Of a stretch of 64,000 nucleotides of DNA, positions 60,413 through 64,000 are shown in pieces. Source of the DNA: an uncultured Oscillospiraceae bacterium (GTDB lineage Bacteria; Bacillota; Clostridia; Oscillospirales; Acutalibacteraceae); the NCBI GenBank assembly GCA_900547445.1, contig URGJ01000001.1, positions 149,207-213,206 on the forward strand. The letters are read 5' to 3'. The notes under the pieces were generated by a model that saw nothing but the letters and a program-made list of their open reading frames with translations, was not told the origin of the DNA and did no database searches. A program made the position numbers and the translations under genes. How positions within the stretch are numbered: position 1 is the first letter of the stretch; each line of letters opens with the position of its first letter.

Positions 60413-62407
60413 ATGACTTCGACATTTGATAAGCTCTATAATTATATAGTAAACAAAGAACATCACAAATACCGTCATAGGGTAGACTGGGCGCTTGCCG
60501 ATGAGTATTCTAAAAAGGGTCTTACCCCTATTGAGCGTATGTCGGATCGTTTCCGCCGCGTCTGCGAAGAGGAAAAGGCTGTAATACTTGAGGGAGAGCA
60601 GATAGTATTTTTGCGTACCGTCGCAAATTTGCCGGATATTTTCACCCAGTCTGAATGGGAAGAAATAAAAGGAAAGCATTATATCCACGAGCTTGGGTAT
60701 ATGTCCAATCTTTCCCCGAATTATTATGATACAATAAGCAAGGGCTTGCTCGAAAAGCGCAAAACCGCGGACGAATACGGAAAAGCGGCGATAGATAACA
60801 TTATTATGCTTTCCGATAAATATTTAGAGGAGGCAAAAAAACAGAGCAGGGAAGACCTTGTTGAAATTTTAACAAGAGTTCCGCGCTATCCCGCCCGTAA
60901 TTTCCGCGAGGCTCTACAGTTCTTCAGAATTCTGCATTATGCTCTATGGCTTGAGGGCAACTACCACAACACGGTAGGAAGGTTTGATAAATATATTTAC
61001 CCCTACCTTAAAGCCGATATCGAAAAGGGGATATACACCGAGGAAACCGCGTTAGAGCTGCTTTGCGACTTTTTCCTCTCCTTTAATAAGGACAGCGACC
61101 TTTATGTCGGCGTACAGCAGGGCGATAACGGTCAGAGTATGATGTTAGGCGGTATAGACGAAAACGGAAATGACGTATATAATCTCTTGTCCGAGCTTTC
61201 GCTAAAGGCATCGTACAATAATAAGCTTATAGATCCCAAAATCAATCTCCGTGTTTCTAAGTCTACCCCCGCGGAGCGTTATACCGAGGCTACCAACCTT
61301 ACTAAAGCGGGGCTTGGGTTCCCCCAGTATTCAAACGACGATATTGTTATCCCCGCGCTTGAGTCGCTCGGATATGAGCATAATGACGCAGTAAACTATA
61401 CGGTTGCCGCGTGCTGGGAATTTATAATTCCCAATGTCGGAGCGGACGTGGCTAATATAGGCGCAATGTCCTACCCCAAAGCGGTAGACGCGGCTTTTCA
61501 CAACGAGCTTATTAAGTCTGAAACCTTTGACGGGTTCTTTGACTGTGTAAAAAATGAAATATTTAAGGAAAGCGCAGAAATCTGCGATAATATCAAAAAT
61601 CTGTGGTTCATACCCTCTCCGTTTATGAATGCGCTTATGGACTGCGATATTTATAACGGCGGAAAATACAATAATTTCGGTATTCACGGTACGGGAATCG
61701 CCACCGCCGCGGATACGCTTGCCGCAATTAAGAAATATGTTTTTGAAGAAAAATCAATCGGAAAAGAAGAACTTATAAAAGCGGTAGATGAAAATTTTGA
61801 AAATACGCCCGAGCTGTTGCATAAGCTTAGATATGAAGCGCCCAAGGTCGGCAACAATGACGATTTTGCAGACAGTATAGCAGTAGAGCTGCTTGACACC
61901 TTTGCCGATTCCCTTAAAGGAAAAACAAATTGCAGAGGCGGCGTTTACAGAGCCGGTACGGGAAGCGCGATGTTCTACCTGCGCCACGCGGAGGAGATAG
62001 GCGCGTCCGCGGACGGCAGAAGAAAGGGCGAGCCCTTCGGGACAAACTTCTCGGTAAGTCTTTTTGCAAATGTCAAAGGTCCCGTTTCGGTAATAGCCTC
62101 TATGACAAAGCCGCACTTTGAGAAGGCAATAAACGGCGGACCGCTCACTCTCGAATTTGACCAGAGCGTATTTGCTGATGAAGATGGGGTGAAAAAGGTA
62201 GGTCTTCTCGTTAAGAATTTCATAGACCGCGGCGGTCACCAACTTCAACTTAATACCGTAAATCTTGATACAATGCTCGATGCACAGAAGCATCCCGAAA
62301 ACCATATGCATCTCGTAGTTCGTATTTGGGGTTGGAGCGCGTATTTTGTAGAGCTTGATAAGGAATTTCAGGATCACGTCATCGCAAGACAGGCATATAA
62401 AATATGA
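60413..62407 (+). CDS. Glycyl radical enzyme of unassigned function (pyruvate formate-lyase superfamily)
   Basis: A cytosolic 664-residue enzyme, shorter than the usual 760-850 residues of the family, mainly in the N-terminal part. The active-site Cys334 lies in AACWEFIIP with Glu336 two residues on, the Cys-x-Glu pattern of dehydratase/eliminase-type members. The glycyl radical loop near the C-terminus reads VVRIWGWSAYF with Gly640; the usual residues are R-V-x-G-Y/F-S, so Trp replaces Tyr/Phe. Substrate (a diol, amino acid, sugar acid or other) is not predictable. It overlaps its activase gene by 4 bases (ATGA) and is read divergently from an AraC regulator. A GAGGAA ribosome site precedes the start. 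Confidence 0.9.
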   Translation: MTSTFDKLYNYIVNKEHHKYRHRVDWALADEYSKKGLTPIERMSDRFRRVCEEEKAVILEGEQIVFLRTVANLPDIFTQSEWEEIKGKHYIHELGYMSNLSPNYYDTISKGLLEKRKTADEYGKAAIDNIIMLSDKYLEEAKKQSREDLVEILTRVPRYPARNFREALQFFRILHYALWLEGNYHNTVGRFDKYIYPYLKADIEKGIYTEETALELLCDFFLSFNKDSDLYVGVQQGDNGQSMMLGGIDENGNDVYNLLSELSLKASYNNKLIDPKINLRVSKSTPAERYTEATNLTKAGLGFPQYSNDDIVIPALESLGYEHNDAVNYTVAACWEFIIPNVGADVANIGAMSYPKAVDAAFHNELIKSETFDGFFDCVKNEIFKESAEICDNIKNLWFIPSPFMNALMDCDIYNGGKYNNFGIHGTGIATAADTLAAIKKYVFEEKSIGKEELIKAVDENFENTPELLHKLRYEAPKVGNNDDFADSIAVELLDTFADSLKGKTNCRGGVYRAGTGSAMFYLRHAEEIGASADGRRKGEPFGTNFSVSLFANVKGPVSVIASMTKPHFEKAINGGPLTLEFDQSVFADEDGVKKVGLLVKNFIDRGGHQLQLNTVNLDTMLDAQKHPENHMHLVVRIWGWSAYFVELDKEFQDHVIARQAYKI

Positions 62408-63165
62408 AGGGTGTAATTTTCGATATTAAGGAGATGGCGGTGCATGACGGTCCGGGAATACGAACCACCGTATTTTTTAAGGGCTGTCCCCTGCGCTGTA
62501 AATGGTGTCATAATCCGGAGGGGTTATCGTCTGAGCCTCAGCTTATGTTTAAGGAGGCGCGGTGCATTAAATGCGGCAGATGTATAACAAAATGCGGGCA
62601 TCCCGAATGTCAGCCTTTCGGCAGATGTATTCATATATGCCCGCAAAACTGCCTTGAAATAGCCGGGAGAACGGTTGAAGCAAAAGATCTTGCAAAGGAA
62701 CTTAAGGAAACCGCCGAAATACTGGGTGACAGCTTTGGCGGTTTCACCTTTTCGGGCGGCGAGCCGTTGGCACAGCCGAAATTTCTGATTGAGCTTATAA
62801 ATGAATTAAAGGGCTGTAATCTTTGCATAGAAACCTCGGGCTATGCTCCGAACGAGATTTTCCAAGAAGTAATAAAAGGCCTTGATTATATTATTATGGA
62901 TATAAAGCTTGCCGATTCCGAACAGCATAAAAGGTTTACGGGCGTGGGAAACGAGATTATTCTCAGCAATTTTGCGTTTCTCAAAAACAGCGGAAAACCT
63001 TATTTGATCCGCACACCGCTTATACCGAATATTACCGATACTGACGAAAACCTTGACGCGATAAAAAAGCTAATTGGAGCAAGCGATTGGGAGCGTCTTC
63101 CGTACAATAAAATGGCGGGAGCTAAATATAAGATGCTCGGAATGAAATATCAACTAAATCTATAG
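62404..63165 (+). CDS. Glycyl radical enzyme activase (radical SAM)
   Basis: A 253-residue activating enzyme. Radical SAM cysteines C28-x3-C32-x2-C35 (CPLRCKWC) coordinate the cluster that makes the 5'-deoxyadenosyl radical. Eight further cysteines (C54, 57, 60, 64, 69, 75, 79, 83) form a ferredoxin-like insert for two more 4Fe-4S clusters, as in activases of dehydratase-type enzymes and unlike the short PFL activase. SAM-binding FTFSGGEPLAQP and the DIKLADSEQHKRFTG motif are present. It starts inside the stop of the preceding enzyme, so the pair is translationally coupled. Confidence 0.93.
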   Translation: MKGVIFDIKEMAVHDGPGIRTTVFFKGCPLRCKWCHNPEGLSSEPQLMFKEARCIKCGRCITKCGHPECQPFGRCIHICPQNCLEIAGRTVEAKDLAKELKETAEILGDSFGGFTFSGGEPLAQPKFLIELINELKGCNLCIETSGYAPNEIFQEVIKGLDYIIMDIKLADSEQHKRFTGVGNEIILSNFAFLKNSGKPYLIRTPLIPNITDTDENLDAIKKLIGASDWERLPYNKMAGAKYKMLGMKYQLNL

Positions 63166-63182
63166 GAAATAAATTAAAAACG

Positions 63183-63512
63183 CATCAGTTTTATCTAAAG
63201 GACGGTCGGTTGGAAATAAGCAATAACCGTGCCGAGCGAAGCATAAAAAGCTATGTTATTGACAGAAAAAACTTCTTATTTGCGAATACTCCCGGCGGAG
63301 CTGCAGGCAGTGCGGCTATGTTCAGCTTCATTATGACCGCCTTAGAAAACAAGCTTGATCCGTGGCGATACTTAACCTGCCTGATGAAGAATTACGACGC
63401 TGTTAAAGATGTAGAACAGCTTCTGCCCTGGAACGCACCCGACGATTGCAAAATTCAACAATCCTCTTTACCTGCCGTACCGTCTACGGCAGGTATTTTT
63501 ATACGCCTTTAG
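63183..63512 (+). pseudogene. IS66-family transposase C-terminal remnant
   Basis: The frame is open from about 63162 and becomes recognisable at HQFYLKDGRLEISNNRAERSIKSY, followed by DRKNFLFANTPGGAAGSAAMFS and the end motif NYDAVKDVEQLLPWNAPDDCK. This is the last third of an IS66 TnpC transposase; the ATG-less start and the abrupt join after the activase gene show truncation. The DDE residues upstream are missing. It marks the right side of the glycyl radical cassette. Confidence 0.8.
63470..63500 (+). terminator. Hairpin terminator within the IS66 remnant
   Basis: ACCTGCCGTA (63470-63479) pairs with TACGGCAGGT (63485-63494), loop CCGTC, followed by ATTTTTAT. It could end the activase transcript. 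Confidence 0.7.
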
Positions 63513-63643
63513 GTTTGACGCTTACAAACATTCAGAATTTTTTGTTACAATAAAGCTTACACTCTCTACCAAAAAGTAATCCAAGATATTTGTAATGCAA
63601 CTATCCCCTTTGACCACTAACTATCTATTGCACTATATTATGA

Positions 63644-64000
63644 TTAACCATTAATCCCGAACCTGACAAAGCTGTAATTGTCTGTCCATACAGGCTTTGT
63701 TCTGTCATCCGCCCAGCCGTATTTATCCGTAAAGGTTGTAGGGCCTACGCTGTAAATTTCCCCCTCCGGCTTGTGGTGCGGACCCAAAAGATTTCGGTTG
63801 CCCGAAAGCAGGGTTATTTTAACCTCGTTTTCGCCGTCTCTAAGGTATTCGGTTATATCGGCAGAGTACGGCGCAAGCATTAAGACTGCGGCTTTCCTGC
63901 CGTTCACATCTAACCTTGCGGCAGGGGTGTTGAGCTTTTTAAGCAAAAGCACATATTTTGTGTTTTCCTTTTTGTTTACGGTAATACTTTCCGTAAGCTC
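63644..64000 (-). CDS. C-terminal part of a carbohydrate-active-enzyme-like protein, 5' end outside window
   Basis: The frame is open to base 64000, so the gene extends to the right of the window; the GTG at 63952 is not its start. The visible 118 residues form beta strands with LNTPAARLDVNGRKAAVLMLAPYSADITEYLRDGENEVKITL, a galactose-binding-like sandwich found at the ends of glycoside hydrolases, and the end NLLGPHHKPEGE...WTDNYSFVRFG. The family cannot be fixed from this part. It is convergent with the activase gene and may relate to the same sugar pathway; that is inference. Confidence 0.6.
   Translation of the reverse strand, partial: ELTESITVNKKENTKYVLLLKKLNTPAARLDVNGRKAAVLMLAPYSADITEYLRDGENEVKITLLSGNRNLLGPHHKPEGEIYSVGPTTFTDKYGWADDRTKPVWTDNYSFVRFGING

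Overview
The window looks like chromosome from an anaerobic, probably gut-associated Clostridia member of the Bacillota (Ruminococcaceae/Oscillospiraceae-like). This is an inference. It rests on the gene order rpsL-rpsG-fusA-tuf, hprK-glk-murB-rapZ-whiA-dnaE-pfkA and yceD-rpmF, on small Clostridia-type proteins (FeoB-associated Cys-rich protein, DUF6472, PF06541 membrane protein), on strong GGAGG ribosome sites with frequent GTG/TTG starts, and on a glycyl radical enzyme. No tRNA, rRNA or CRISPR array was seen.

Layout. 1-2076: 3' part of a ferrous-iron transporter operon (feoB plus a Cys-rich partner). 2132-10369: rightward genes for galactose metabolism (galT), an AEC permease, ribosomal protein L28, a HAD phosphatase, an MFS transporter, dCMP deaminase, Tex and an EamA transporter. 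10420-11390: a small AT-rich island between two hairpin terminators, holding a divergent XRE regulator and a SLOG-fold protein with palindromes between them. 11406-16529: leftward phospholipid (gpsA, plsY), ribosome-assembly (der, yceD, rpmF) and radical-SAM genes. 16737-21475: rightward ABC-F ATPase, glycosyltransferase and DUF3048 lipoprotein. 21545-26711: SGNH hydrolase and the str operon.

26796-42875 is a nearly gap-free leftward block covering envelope (plsC, CmpB-like, LCP), RNA modification (rsmI, trmN6, rimO), cysteine metabolism (cysE, cysS), pgsA, recA-recX, prmC, yqhQ and a two-component system with a lipoprotein. 43111-57245, also leftward, links central carbon metabolism (pgi, pfkA, glucokinase, HPr kinase) with cell-wall genes (dacF, murB, rapZ), mnmA, dnaE and whiA. 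Citrate synthase (57494-58870) runs rightward.

58883-64000 is the accessory region. It holds a perfect 14-bp hairpin, a decayed tyrosine-recombinase fragment and a group II intron 3' end. Next comes an intact divergent cassette: an AraC-type regulator, a compact glycyl radical enzyme of unassigned substrate and its radical-SAM activase. It ends with an IS66 transposase remnant and the edge of a carbohydrate-enzyme-like gene. This cassette, bounded on both sides by mobile-element debris, is the best candidate for an undescribed metabolic system in the window. The XRE/SLOG pair is the second.
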